From contig OW051470.1 in the NCBI GenBank assembly GCA_932521025.1, positions 2,466,501 to 2,530,500 on the forward strand: a DNA stretch of 64,000 bases, in the 5' to 3' direction. The translations under genes and the position numbers were made by a program. Source of the DNA: Oscheius onirici (taxonomy: Eukaryota > Nematoda > Chromadorea > Rhabditida > Rhabditidae). Shown here piece after piece: positions 34,690 to 49,118 of this stretch (position 1 is its first letter; each line of letters opens with the position of its first letter). The notes under the pieces are model-generated. The model worked only from the letters and a program-made list of their open reading frames with translations. It was not told the DNA's origin and ran no database searches.

Positions 34690-34998
34690 ATCTGTTCGAA
34701 TTAGAAAATCTTTTCAATCCAAAGAGCAAAGACCTCAACGCTCATTTGCAGTCGCATGCATGCAAGGGAAGACTATATAAAAACTCTGTCTGGGCTGTCT
34801 CGTTCTCTGCATGCGGTCGAAAATTTTCGTTGAAACAGGTCAGAAGAAGGACTGTGTGTGTGCAAAAAAAAGGCGCTAAATCACGCAACATTCCCCGTCT
34901 TGGGACGTTGACAGGCGCTTCCCACCTAAAGTCACGTCACGTGAACTCTTCTCTCTATATTTGACCAGTATACTTTTCTAGTTCATTTCTTCTTTCAG

Positions 34999-38201
<3,203 letters not shown>

Positions 38202-38460
38202 GGCTGGCATTCCGTAGTAGGTACAATTTGTAAATACTGAAAGCTTGTTTTCGGGAGAAAAAGAAATAAATTTTGATAATGTGTGAGTTCTAAAAGAAAG
38301 GGCTGATTTCTGTTGCAAGATGCTTCAGAATGCCTGTTTCCTGATGGATCCAACAGAAGATTTTCAGACTTAGATTGTACCGGAATCGAGAGAGTCAGTG
38401 GTGGAAGATGGAAGAAAAACAATGGGAAGTCGAGCGACTTCCAAAACCAGTTGAGTTTAA

Positions 38461-38921
38461 AGCGAGTCTGCAGCTACTGGGAACGTGGGCACTAAGTTGG
38501 TGCGCACAATTCAAATAAAATGGCGCGAAACGCAAGGAAAACTGTCAAAACTTGGATTTTAACCAAATTTTCGGCGATTTCAGCTCTATTTATGTTGTTT
38601 CTTGTAAATCAATGCCAAAAAAAGCAATTTGAACTGAATTTCATCAAAAAGTGGAAGAAAAATAGACGGAAATGCCGACTTTCTACGTTGTTTCCCAGAA
38701 AGTGTATTTTTGAAGACCTATTTGCTTGCTTTCGTTAGTTTCTTGCAAGTTTTCGACTAGTTGTGCTCAAAAGGACAGCTTATAAGTGAAAACACTCGAG
38801 AAATCGTATAAACCTCCGTTCATAACGTTGTTTTTATCGTTTTTGGAGTAAAATCGTTTTGAATTCCCGCGGCAACATACAGTTGAAACGCCCCGCCAAA
38901 ATTCACAGCTGCAGACTCGCT
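38461..38921. mobile_element. Non-autonomous element with 15+ bp inverted ends and TTAA flanks
   Basis: The left end AGCGAGTCTGCAGCT (38461-38475) is the exact reverse complement of the right end AGCTGCAGACTCGCT (38907-38921). TTAA flanks both sides (38457-38460; 38922-38925), as for piggyBac-type insertion. No transposase frame inside. Confidence 0.65.
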
Positions 38922-38925
38922 TTAA

Positions 38926-39275
38926 AGGACTGCCTCCTACCGTATTCTTCTTCTCTGCGGCATTCCAACATTTTAGGATTTCTTTTCGTTGGATTTCAAT
39001 TTCTTCATTTCGTTCTGCGTTTTTATCGCAAACAGGTTTAAAAAGTAAAATTCCTCCTGTAAAATGTTCACAAACGTTTGCTGAAAATGATAGCGATGCT
39101 GAATTTTCTATCTGTTAGTCAAAATAAGTGCATATACTGCATTTCTGGATGTTTCTTCGTATAAAAAGTGCATCCTGTAAGCACAGCATAGAGCTAGGAT
39201 TAACCCTTTTCCGTAGCTTCATCATTTTATTGCTTCTTAAACGTAATCTTGAGTGTTCATTCAGGTTCAGCAGTG
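38926..39275. other. Upstream region of the KH gene
   Basis: AT-rich. No further feature seen. Confidence 0.35.
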
Positions 39276-40622
39276 ATGTCGTTCACAACAGGACAGCGTA
39301 CTTTCGTCACATCAGGAGTGTCTGGATCGAAGGCTTTTTACCGCTTCTTGAACGGTTTGTTTCTGCCTATTTTTCAAATTCCATACATTTCAGACAGTGA
39401 TGGCGCCGAACTATTGTCCATCCTAGAGCAATCTGGTCGTTTTCTGTTCCACGTCAGTCTGGCCGGCGTGGTCGTTGAACACGACCCGCAAATTAGTGCC
39501 CAACAAGTCTCTTCAATCTTGCACCAGAAGTGGAAGGAAATTTCCATGAAGAAGTTTGTTCTTTGCCATAGTTTTACATCTACGAAGTCATTTAGGGCTC
39601 TTCAAATCTCGATGTTGAATACGCAGTGCACGACGTCCAATACCATCGTCTTCCCAGTTCCTCAAGCTGCTTTCATTCTCTTTCATCGCAATCAAATCAT
39701 CAGAGAACACAAAATCGTCGATCTCCTGGTTAGTTTGACTTTTCGGTCGTAGGCAAATTCATCCGTAGGTTGATTCTTCTGGAAGTGTCAGCTGGTACGG
39801 CCAGTACGACTGCGTTGCCAGTGCCACTCGTCAAATTATGGCCCTTGTTCATGAACATTTCGCTGACAAGACGACCCAGACTGTCCCGGAGCTCTATTCT
39901 GATTCTGTGTTGCAGAACAATACTTCCAACATGGGTAAGATCTTTTGATTTTCACAATAACAATGGAAAGTTCAGGCTCGATCATGAATGATCCTTACGG
40001 CTTTGCCAATCTGGGCAATCTTTCCCTTGGCCTTGCCGGTGCTCAGAGCTTGTTCGGAAATACTGATGACATCTTACGCAACCTGGCCGGATCCATTTCG
40101 TCATTCTCCCTAATGCAGCAAGGCGCTGGAGATGCACCCAATACTACCCAGCTCACGTCTAGCCTCACCGACACATTCAAGAAGGACCGCTCCAGTACCC
40201 GCGTTTCCCTATCCGGATCTGGATCGTCACAGAAGAAGAGGGAGAGAATCTATTTCATGGTTCCGTCCACAGATGCTCCTCGACTGATTGGAACGCGCGG
40301 CGTCAACAAAAAGCGCATCGAAGAGCAGACTGGTTGCTTAATCACGGTACTTCGTGTATGCATTGTTGTTTTTACCAGTATATTTCAGCTTCACACAGAA
40401 TCCAAGAAAGATGGAGAGTTTCCCGTCGAGATTGTCGGTGCCACTTTGAGCATCTGCGAACGTGCCAAGCTCCACATCGAAAAGTTCCTGGCCTCTAACG
40501 GCAACTCTGATGAAAAGAAGGAGCGATCGAAGCCCAAGGTTCATCTCGAGTTCAGTCCCCGGAAAACGCAGGCCTTCTCGTCTCCACAGAAGTCTGAGGT
40601 TGACGAAAACTCCAATTGGTAG
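39276..40622 (+). CDS. KH-domain RNA-binding protein (Bicaudal-C/GLD-3-like?)
   Basis: Six exons: 39276-39354, 39394-39553, 39596-39728, 39769-39934, 39976-40346, 40389-40622. They total 1143 bases, 380 residues; introns are 35-42 bp. The clearest domain is a KH fold near residues 245-310: [14 protein letters not shown], the GxxG loop [18 protein letters not shown], then [20 protein letters not shown]. Earlier segments ([35 protein letters not shown]) look like degenerate KH units, which is the arrangement seen in Bicaudal-C and GLD-3 proteins. The C-terminus is Ser/Lys-rich. An RNA-regulatory role is inferred from the fold; the specific family is uncertain. A CAG acceptor lies a few bases before the ATG. 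Confidence 0.75.
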
Positions 40623-41050
40623 AGACGCCCTTCCCACTTCCGTAACATACTTGTAACATTTCCCTATCAAACGTGATCCCCTGTAATATCTTTTGGTGTT
40701 GGATCACGATCCTTTCGAATCAGCATTGCCTTTCCAGGAGATGTTACTTATTTTGTCTGTTTAACAGACTTTTTGAGAATTTTTCTGTCACATTTTTATG
40801 CTGTGAAAAAAATACTTTTTATCATTATTGATTGTTAACATTCTGGACGGCTGGAATGTGGGAGAAGGGGATTGGTAGTTTTGGAATCTATTTCTTGTTT
40901 TTACGTTACGATTTTACACTCAATTTTTACTCCATGTAAAGCTACATCACGAAATTTCCTCAGTTTCAGCGAGTAGGACGGAGTTAACATCTACCGTGCA
41001 CATAAAGAGCCGTTTTTCTATCGCCCTTTATGAGTGCTCGAACGAGACGC
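40623..41050. other. 3' flank, no further gene
   Basis: AT-rich flank of the KH gene. Nothing else supported. Confidence 0.4.
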
Positions 41051-41275
41051 TCTACTAAAGTGCAATGGTGTCCGTCTATGTCTGTAGGGGTGTCCGCAGT
41101 TGTCGAGACTAGCGGAACATGTCAAGTTTTGTCATGTTAATCTTCTATCGAACGATGATTTTTTTTGAACGCATCTGGGGGAATCTAAACTATCCAAAGC
41201 GCAATGGTGTCAAAACATGGACGGCCGTTGTTACGTAAGTGAGCAAGAGCGGCGAAAGCCGTCGTAGACGACTAG
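41051..41275 (+). mobile_element. Helitron-like non-autonomous element, copy 1
   Basis: The 5' end TCTACTAAAG matches the common Helitron TC start. The 3' end is CTAG followed by T, preceded at 10 bases by the hairpin CGGC-GAAA-GCCG. Both are Helitron hallmarks. The element is 225 bp with no coding capacity. An internal copy of the 5' motif (AAAGCGCAATGGTGTC, about 41197) suggests a nested or tandem origin. Confidence 0.65.
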
Positions 41276-41860
41276 TTTTCAAAAAAAAATGCATTGCCCC
41301 CGATTACAAGTACCTGCTTATGCAACTTTATTCGAATTGAAGTAACGTGTGCTTGGAAATCTGTTTAAACCTTGTTTTTGGGGAAGTAGAGGGAGGTAGA
41401 CAAACGACATCGCTTTCTTCAGAAGATGCTACTGGTCATATCGTCAGCTACTCTTGGGCTTTGATGGCTCCGGCCGAATCAATTAGAAGACCCGATTCTT
41501 CGTAAGCTGACTACCAGCAAATGTTAGAGCATATACAGTATTTATGATTAAAGTAAAACGTACACAATGAATAAGAAATTGGAGCTATACAAACATAGAT
41601 TTAGTTGGCAGGACATTCTTGATGTTTATGATGCAGCGTCATCAGGCATGGAATCTGGCAGATGCCGGAGGCCCGCTTTAAAGGACAGAAACATAGTTGG
41701 TCCTGTAGCGAATCTGCAAACCAGATCTGGATTACTGTATTTTCAAGTGGCCACAACTTTCTGTTACAACACCATTTTCAGCGTTTGGAATCTTTCCCCG
41801 CTGCAGGATATACCGTCTGCTTTCTTTCCCGTAAGTTGACTCAAATTTCCAACATATATC
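41276..41860. other. No gene recognised
   Basis: Nothing supported. The motif TTTAAAGGAC occurs at 41677-41686. Confidence 0.35.
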
Positions 41861-42395
41861 TATCAGGAAGGAACAAAGACGTTGTTTTGCTACGTCTTGG
41901 CCAGTTGGTCCCATCCAGACACCGTCTGGAAAGATTTGGTTCCGTCCCATTGAGAGAAATCCAAAAGAAGTCAGTAAGGAGACGGTCCGAGGAATTTTCA
42001 TGGTGAATCAAGGAATCGATCAGAAATGAAGAGACTTTCAGCACGAATCCAAATGAGAGAGACTAGAAGTCTCTCAAAGGCTCCTCGAAAAGGACAGTTG
42101 AAGACTCGGGCCAAACGACTTTTCAACCTTACCAAAGCGACCGAGATTGAGACTATATTTGTGGACGAAGAGGACAAATTGATCATGTTTTTCCACTCGA
42201 AGAGCTACGAAAACGCTAAAGCTGTAGCCGCAGTTTGAGTGGATTCCCATGAATTGAAGAAGACTTTCAGTTGCAAGATATGTATTTCAATTACTTGAAA
42301 CCCGGCTCTCTGTTCATTTACTCTCCCTTCTTTAAAGCTGAAGCCCCTTCTGGTCTTCACCTGTTCGACACCCCACTTTGACTCGGTTTCGATCG
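41861..42395 (+). pseudogene. Fragmented multi-exon gene, possibly DPP IV-family peptidase
   Basis: Protein-like exon pieces on the plus strand: FRPIERNPKEVSKETVRGIF (to 42003, then GTGAAT donor), KATEIETIFVDEEDKLIMFF (about 42140-42235), and, after TTTCAG, LQDMYFNYLKPGSLFIYSPF ending in TGA at 42380. Stops and shifts interrupt joining. Family assignment is tentative and rests mainly on a third piece at 43396-43543. Repeats lie between the pieces. Confidence 0.3.
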
Positions 42396-42477
42396 TTTAC
42401 GTCCTCGATCTTCAGCAGCTGCCCGACTCTTGTTCAGAAGACCTTCCTGAGCAACGACGGGGACAATTTATCTTTAT

Positions 42478-42719
42478 CCACTTTAAATTGCTCCCAAGTC
42501 TGTGTGGTTGTGTCTGTCGGAAGCTTTAATTGGCAATCAAAACAGAGGAATTTGTGTGCTCAATTAAAGGGAAAGGAGTTAGTAGCAGACGAGTCACTAT
42601 TGAGAGACGAAGTGCGAAGATTCGGTAGTTCCCATACAGAAAGGGATTTCAAGTGGTTCAGGCCAAGGGTTATATGGGGGAATAGTAGGTAACTTTAGCC
42701 CTGGAAGGGCGTTGTAAAC
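42478..42719 (-). repeat. Repeat R1, copy with a different middle
   Basis: The ends match other R1 copies: CACTTTAAATTGCTCCCAAG at the left, and AGCCCTGGAAGGGCGTTG at the right, the latter forming a small hairpin. The interior differs from the copies at 48621 and 52963. No terminal inverted repeat was found. Confidence 0.5.
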
Positions 42720-42723
42720 CTTG

Positions 42724-43020
42724 TACTACTAAAGCACATTGGTGTCTGTCCTGGACTCTGTTTGTTTGTAGAGTTGTACGGGACCTCAAATGGTCGTGAC
42801 AATTTAGATGTTGTCAGAATTAGGTAGTCACTTCTGAACTTGGAGTGGAAACAAGATCATCAAGACAAGTTTTTGTTTTGTCAATAGATTATAACCGAAG
42901 TGGATAACTTGGACAAACGTTGTTCCGTACAGTAGAGTGACACAGGCGCCATGGCGACTGGTCTTTCTACTTTCTACATATCCGACTATCTGTTCCCTTT
43001 CTTGACTACAAAGTGGTCAT
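42724..43020 (+). mobile_element. Truncated Helitron-like copy
   Basis: It begins TACTACTAAAGCACATTGG, matching the 5' part of the Helitron-like elements at 41051 and 60293, directly abutting the R1 copy. No 3' hairpin end was found. Confidence 0.4.
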
Positions 43021-43028
43021 AACAAGTC

Positions 43029-43199
43029 CAGGGTTGGGAACGGGCCGGGCCTGAACTTTCAGGCCCGGGGCCGTCCAGGTCCGACGTTCCAGACTTACAA
43101 TAGCTGAGGAGGGGGTGGGACCAAAAATTAAGGTACTCATATTATAATGATTTGCGGGCCAGAGATTTCAGGCCCGAGCCCGGCCCGTTCCCAACCCTG
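43029..43199. mobile_element. hAT-type MITE, GC-rich subterminal repeats
   Basis: 171 bp. The left end CAGGGTTGGGAACGGGCC is the reverse complement of the right end GGCCCGTTCCCAACCCTG. Flanking 8 bp duplications AACAAGTC and AATAAGTC match at 7 of 8. Subterminal GGCCCG/CGGGCC motifs repeat several times. No coding capacity. Confidence 0.75.
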
Positions 43200-43395
43200 A
43201 ATAAGTCGTTGTGAGATTAGCCGTGTTGGAGGACAGGTCGGGATTTGCCATTAACTGAGACTGGACCTGATCATATACTGTCCAAAAGGATATTTTAGCG
43301 TAGCTTCTCAGTCTGTCCGATCGATTATCTGAATACAGTCCAAGCGACGCGACTGCCGTTTAGAAATCGATTGACTAGTCTTTCAGGAAAAGCAG

Positions 43396-43543
43396 AATGG
43401 AGACGGAATTCTTCTTTATATTTATGGCGATCGCAAACAGCTCGTCAACTCGCTGTTCCTCAATGTCTCGCCAGCCACGGCCTTCTACGAGCGTGGAGTC
43501 GCTCTCGTTGCCAACTCCCATCTCTATATTATTTCCCCATTTT
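43396..43543 (+). pseudogene. Isolated exon resembling DPP IV-family peptidase
   Basis: After an AAAAGCAG acceptor the frame reads GILLYIYGDRKQLVNSLFL, then YERGVALVANSHLYIISP. The first block resembles the LYVYGGP..QLVN segment just before the catalytic serine region of DPP8/9-type enzymes. The Gly-Gly-Pro is replaced by GDR. No neighbouring exon was joined. It may belong with the fragments at 41861-42395. Confidence 0.3.
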
Positions 43544-43563
43544 GTAGTTTTTACAATGTTCCT

Positions 43564-44637
43564 CCGTTGGTATGCATAATGTTAATTTCACAGTATATAA
43601 ATGTTGTTTTTTACCAAGTGTACTGGCTGACAGAACCGAAAAGATAACCCAACGGGCCATAATGACTGGGATGCTCGCTCAAAAGTTTTATAGAAGCATG
43701 CCTCGAATTGGTTTAGTCTGTCTTCGATGCAAATTAAATCATGTCAGCTGCTCTTTACAAAACATACATTCTTTCGCTACACTTCCGAGCTTGTCTTTGC
43801 ATTTTATGCGGTCCAGACATTACAAACGTCTTTTCTCAAGTAATCCTGCTTTATGTAATTAGGTCGGCTTGGCCTCTTTTTTGAACCGTTTCTTTTCATA
43901 TGGTCTAAGATTACACCGCCTTTTTCAGATCCGTAAATGATCTCCTCGTCCGCGTTCTGAAACGGTCAGCCAGAACGGTGAAGGATGCTCGAATTTCTCT
44001 TGGCATTCATGGAAGACTGGTGTTGAATCTTGTCTACAGTTAGCAACAGCTTGTGAATACTCTAACGATGATAGTCGGGCAAAAGTCGAGTCTGAAAGAA
44101 GGAAAGGAAAAGTCCGAAAGGGAGAGTTACATCCAAAAGAAAAGCTCAGAGAGTCGGTCAACCCGATTCTGAGGTTGGTGAAGGCCCCTAATACAGAGAG
44201 GAAAACAGTTTGTCTCATGATAGCTGTGAGAGAGGAGAGGACCGTTGATAGTTGAAAAACTCTCACTCCGTCCCTTTTTGCGAGTTCGAGAAATAAAGAT
44301 GAGAGCAGCTGGTTCTCCTTGACAAAAAGTTGGGGCCGCTTTTGGAGCAATAGACCATTGCCGAGTGCATGTGCACTTTGTATATAGGTTCAGATGTCGA
44401 TTCACTGGGTGACTGGAGCCAATGTTTCTGAGAAGGACACTTTATGCCTAGCTGATTTCCGCTCAGGAGAATGCAGACTGGAGAAATGACCAGAGAGAAA
44501 GATATCGTAAACAAGGAATACAGAGACAGTCATGTGGAGGGGGGGGGGGGCATCGAGACAGCCTGAAGAGATGTAGGGGGCCGAAGATATAATCAATTCG
44601 GCTCATGCCAGGGCATGTGGGGGCATACAGTTCAGTG
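43564..44637. other. No gene recognised
   Basis: Unassigned flank of the hAT element; contains 12 G at 44539-44550. Confidence 0.4.
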
Positions 44638-45478
44638 ATGTGCGGAATCGACAAAAAAAGTTCCGCCGAACTTCCGCGCAGAAGATCCGTGATTTCCGCG
44701 GAACTTCCGCGGAAAACTAAGAAAATTTGGTATTTCACGCTTGTACTTGTTTTTTTCTCCAAATAAACTACTTTGGGAGCTAGTTCTATAAAATTTGAGC
44801 AAGGACAAGACCAAAGACAAGTACTTATTGGTAACTAAACCACAAACAAAATCGACCAACAAAAAGCAGAGCCAAAGCTGCAAAACAAACATAACACAAT
44901 TAACATTGTGCTTCAAACATGTTGCACTTCAAGAAGAGTATCTTCGACAGAGTTGAAGGATCCAATCTGGCCCTCTTGTTTGAAGCAACGAGATCAGCAG
45001 CACTGAACAGTCTCTCGCTTTCCGAAGTCGTGCTCGGCGCGGTGAGAAGCTTTGATGCAATGCTTCTGATGTTAGGGAAAGAAGATATCATTTCTGCATT
45101 CTCTTGTACAGGCGCTTCGCAGAGTCTATCGGTTTGCGAGAGACTAGAAAACGTCGAAACAATCATCATCGGGTACACGTGCGTCCGAGTCTCCGGTTCA
45201 AGTACAGCCACGCTCTCAATATTTTGCCATCCAATAATATTTTCCCACAAAGCAGAGCCATCCAAAGCTGTTTTTGAAACGAGGATCCACCACCGTTACC
45301 AGCGAAACAGTCGAACTGTCGAAATATTGCTTCCGTCGAAATATTCCGCGGAACGCGGAAATTAGAAAAAAACTCCGCGGAACTTCCGCATGTCTAAAAA
45401 TTTTTTCCGCGTTCCCAATTTTAAGTTCCGTTGTTCCGCGGAAGTTGTGTTTCGCGGAACTTCCGTGTTCCGCACATC
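44638..45478 (-). mobile_element. hAT transposon remnant with C-terminal dimerisation domain
   Basis: The ends GATGTGCGGAA (44638) and TTCCGCACATC (45478) are inverted repeats, and TTCCGCGGAA-type palindromes repeat near both ends. On the minus strand, 44900-45265 codes a hAT dimerisation domain: ASKLLTAPSTTSESERLFSA, then NKRARLDPSTLSKILFLKCN. The catalytic part and zinc finger are missing, so the copy is internally deleted. Confidence 0.75.
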
Positions 45479-45707
45479 TCTTGTTCAGATCTGTGTCTGC
45501 TACCTACAATAACTCAGTGCCCCATTGATGATATCCCACGTCAAGCAACTTTCACAAAAAGAATTTCATCTAGTTATTCTGCTCGGCACTTCGATCTCCG
45601 CAGAAAGGCAGAAATAATTGAGACAAAGAGACTGAAGTAGGTGACAGCAAATAAGAAAAAACAATCTAAAACCCACAATTTATTATTTCTCTTACTTCGA
45701 TTTTCTT

Positions 45708-47222
45708 CTATTCAATGTTGTCGATAGAGAACTCGCGCCAAAGTCTCTTGTTCTCCTTTCCGTAGATGAGCTTGTTCTCCCTCTTCAATTCATGAGTCAC
45801 ACGGATCTTCTTTGATCCTATGGTGACAGTCCAGCTCGACACGGCTCCATCTATGAATTACTATCCTCTCTCTCCCCGAAAAGAAAAAGAATTACCAATC
45901 AAAAAGTCGCTACAACCGACACGGTTGTAGACGGGACGAGTCAGAGGAACGTCATGACCGAGGCTGCAGCGGCGAAGGACGTACTTGTGCTTCTTCGACT
46001 TTCTTCATTGAGCGAGGAAAGGCAACATCGAGCTTGGACATCTCCAAATAAACGACAACCTTGAACTTTCCGAGTCCTTCGTTCCTACGAATGACGACGA
46101 GCTTCATATTTTCACGGGCTACAATCCAAGTGTCACTCTGTTGATCTAAAACCATCTAGTTTGTCAGTGGTTTTGGGCAGACAACGACAGACTTATGCAC
46201 CGGCACACTGACTGACAGTATTTCATCGTACGATACTACCGTACGGCACGCCAAGGAAGATGCTGTGGAAATTGACTGCAACTCGATGCTGCTTATAGTA
46301 ATACTCGTGCTTGTTGTCTTCCATCGTCTTCCATTCCTCAGCAGTCATGGCCATCCACTCGGCGACGAGGGCCTTTGCGACCTCTCCTTCCAGACCAATG
46401 CATGTTGGATTCTTGAGTTGACAGAGGAAGATCCAATGGAGCTGACACTTGGTCCAATGGGCGGACGAGTCATACCGGACATAGATCTTGGGCAAACGAG
46501 CGAAGAGAGTCTTGTACTTCTCGTCCAGCTCTTGATAGTGATTTTTCTTCTTGACCGGGTATTCAACGCATTCCCTTATCAGAACTTCGGAGGGATTGGC
46601 CAGAACCATGTAGTCGTAGAGAGCTTGATTGAAGTTGATCAGCTGACAGACTGTGATTTCCATGAAAGTAGAGAGACTGATTTTCTTGATGTCGGTCAGA
46701 AAACTTGTTTGGTCGACTGATTCCTCCTTCCAGTTTTTTTCTATGACCAGCAGCTTCAGCCGATCGAACTGGAACTTGTACTTGATCAGATTCTTGACGG
46801 GAATTTTGGCGTCGTGGACAGAATCGTGGATATCAGGCCACAAGGTATAGCTCACTTGAAGGATATCTCCCCGAAAACAACGTTTTTGAACGACTGAACA
46901 ATTAGAAGATAAGGAGGAGCGAAAAAAACCTACAATTTCTTTGGTCATGCTGGCAGTGCAGCTCCCGTACCCGTAGAGATCCAGCGGCTTGGTGTAGATT
47001 GTCTTCTGGATTTCATTCATCGCAGAAAATATTTGCTTGCTCGTCATCATGAGGTTATACATCGTTTCCAATGTCGTAAACTTAATGATATTCTTCAGAA
47101 TCGCCGGCGTGCTGAAGGCTTCCAGAATTGGGTTTGAGACGCCTGCTGAGTCCACCAGAGGTGGGCCTCCGACTAAAAATATTATATACTTTTGAGAACA
47201 GTAGTAGCCTACCCATGTCCAT
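45708..47222 (-). CDS. F-box-type protein, one frameshift near the end
   Basis: The start is tiny: MDM at 47222, then an intron to about 47178. The N-terminus is F-box-like (PAILKNIIKFTTLETMYNLM, then MTSKQIFSAM). The middle part is long and hydrophobic-charged (YVRYDSSAHWTKCQLHWIFL). After an intron, a distinct beta-rich C-terminal domain follows (SDTWIVARENMKLVVIRRNE). Within it the frame shifts by one base near 45995, after MKKVE; the other frame continues HKYVLRRCSLGHDVPLTRP and, across the intron at 45851-45895, ends in LWREFSIDNIE. Whether this is a pseudogene or a consensus error is open. It is a separate family from the F-box gene at 4.9 kb. Confidence 0.55.
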
Positions 47223-47330
47223 GTTTGAGCTGCAACTGTCAGTCCTCTGGAGATGATCGAGCAAAACTAACAAACTCAAAGACTTTCTTTTTGTAAAAAT
47301 TGTATAAATTTACTTTTTGCAAGTGGAATC

Positions 47331-47436
47331 CATTTTTAATTGTTCCCAAGTCTGTGTGTCTGAAACTTTTATTGAGGAGATCTTGGGAGCACAAAAAGGT
47401 TTTAACAAGTCGAGACGGGAAAAGCAAGTTCGCGAA
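47331..47436 (-). repeat. Repeat R1, partial copy
   Basis: The minus strand reads CTTGCTTTTCCCGTCTCGAC and later ACACACAGACTTGGGAACAA, matching the 3' half of the R1 copies at 48621-49062 and 52963-53255. It ends 28 bases before the dynein fragment. Confidence 0.6.
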
Positions 47437-47464
47437 CTTTGGTTCTTATGGTATCTTTCTTCAG

Positions 47465-48433
47465 GTCTCTGATGCTGATCTCCGTGTCGCCTGTGATACT
47501 CTCGATTCCGCCGTCGATATGGTTGCCCAGGGACGATCCAATGTTTCGCCGGACAAGTTGCCATGGACCACCTTGAGAACACTTCTCAGTCAATGCATTT
47601 ATGGTGGAAAGATTGACAATCATTTCGATCAGGTTCGTCATTTTTCTTTCCTAATAATAAACCAAAATTATAGGTATTGCTCGACTGCATTCTCCAGAAG
47701 ATCTTCACACCGAAATCGTTCGAATACGAGCACGTACTGATCAACAAATTCGATGGCAGCTCTCCTCTCGTCATGCCTGATGTCACAGAGAAGGATCAGC
47801 TCATCCAATGTGTTGAATCGGTCAAGGCTCATCAGGTTTGTCTTTATTTTTCCCATTTAAGTTTGTTATTAGCTGCCCTCTTGGTTGGGACTCTCGAACA
47901 ACGCCGAGAAAGTCCTCCTTACTGACAGAGGAGAGGCCATGCTGCGCAACATGCTCAAGGTTTCCGACGATAAGTTGGCATTTGGCGGAGAGAGTGATAA
48001 GGAAGAGAAGCCCCAATGGATGGCCCAGCTGAGCGAGTTGGCAAAAGAATGGCTGAAGACGCTCCCTCAAGAAGTGACCAGGATGAAGCGAACAGTCGAG
48101 AATATCAAGGGTCCTCTGTTCCGATTCTTCGAGCGAGAAGTCAACCTGGGAGCTACTCTTCTCCGAGACATTCGTAACGATCTGGGCGAAGTTTGTCCTA
48201 TTCTTTTCTTATAATTTTCCTTCTTTTTAGCTCCTTGAAGTCTGTCGTGCCGAGCGCAAGCAGAGCAATGGTACCAGGGCGCTGACTTCCGCCATCCAGA
48301 AGGGACAAGTCCCAAAGAACTGGGTCCGTTATACTGTTCCTCGCGATGTCATCCAGTCATGGACTGGATGACAGATTTCAAGGACCGAGTGACACAGCTG
48401 AACCGTCTAGCCAACAGTACCAATCTGAAGGCT
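47465..48433 (+). pseudogene. dhc-1: Cytoplasmic dynein heavy chain fragment
   Basis: Four exons (47465-47632, 47674-47835, 47873-48190, 48231-48433) code about 280 residues of the dynein heavy chain C-terminal region: KLPWTTLRTLLSQCIYGGKI, PSWLGLSNNAEKVLLTDRG, MKRTVENIKGPLFRFFEREV, then RYTVPRDVIQSW. The intact protein has about 4600 residues; the motor, stalk and final part are all absent. A five-base direct duplication at QSW (CATGGACTGGATGA, about 48356-48369) breaks the frame, after which MTDFKDRVTQLNRLAN continues in another frame. The piece sits between repeat R1 copies. The exons and introns are otherwise intact, so it arose by DNA-level duplication, not from mRNA. Confidence 0.85.
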
Positions 48434-48620
48434 TGTATTTCTTTATTTTTTCTTCTAAAACTTGAACTTGTAGAGAGAGGAAGTCTGGCTTGGAGACTTG
48501 TCAAGTCTTGTCAAAACTATACTCTAAAGAGCGACAGTCTACAGAGGTATTTAAAGATACTTTTGCAAGTTATTGTTTGCAAAAGTTTGCAAACTTTCCA
48601 AAACTTTTGCTTTTTCATTT

Positions 48621-49062
48621 AACAAGGTTAGCAACGCCCTTTCAGGGCTAAAGTAGAAGTTCATGACTTCGCTCTGTCACGGAGTGCTAGTCGTGGTTTC
48701 CCTTCCATTCCTCCTTTGTTACTCTCCTCCAGTCACTTTCCCTGACCCTCCAAAGAATCTACCGAAATCGTATTAGAACCCACTCCCTCTCAAGCCTGGA
48801 CCTAAACGGGTCGCCCGGCCCGTTCTTAGCTTCAGTGAGTCTCAGTCCTACTGTCCCTTCCCTTCTTCCCTTGTCACTCTGTTCCAGTCACTCCCTGTCC
48901 CTCCCAAGAAACTATCAAAGGCCCTTCACGCACTTGCTTTTCCTGTCGCGACTTGTTAAAAACTAATTTGCGCACAAAACTCCCCTCCTTATCCTCAATT
49001 AGAGCCTCAGACACACAAACACACACACAGACTTGGGAGCAATTTAAAGTGGATTTAGAAAG
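48621..49062 (+). repeat. Repeat R1, long copy
   Basis: It starts AACAAGGTTAGCAACGCCCT and ends GGGAGCAATTTAAAGTGGAT. It contains the hairpin GCCCTTTCAGGGC. An internal stretch (about 48765-48880) is not shared with the copy at 52963, so it may carry an insertion. It lies immediately upstream of the ATPase gene. Confidence 0.65.
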
Positions 49063-49118
49063 TTTACAAAGTTGAAACAAGAGTCAAGAGTCACTTTGAA
49101 GAACAACGACGCTCGAGG

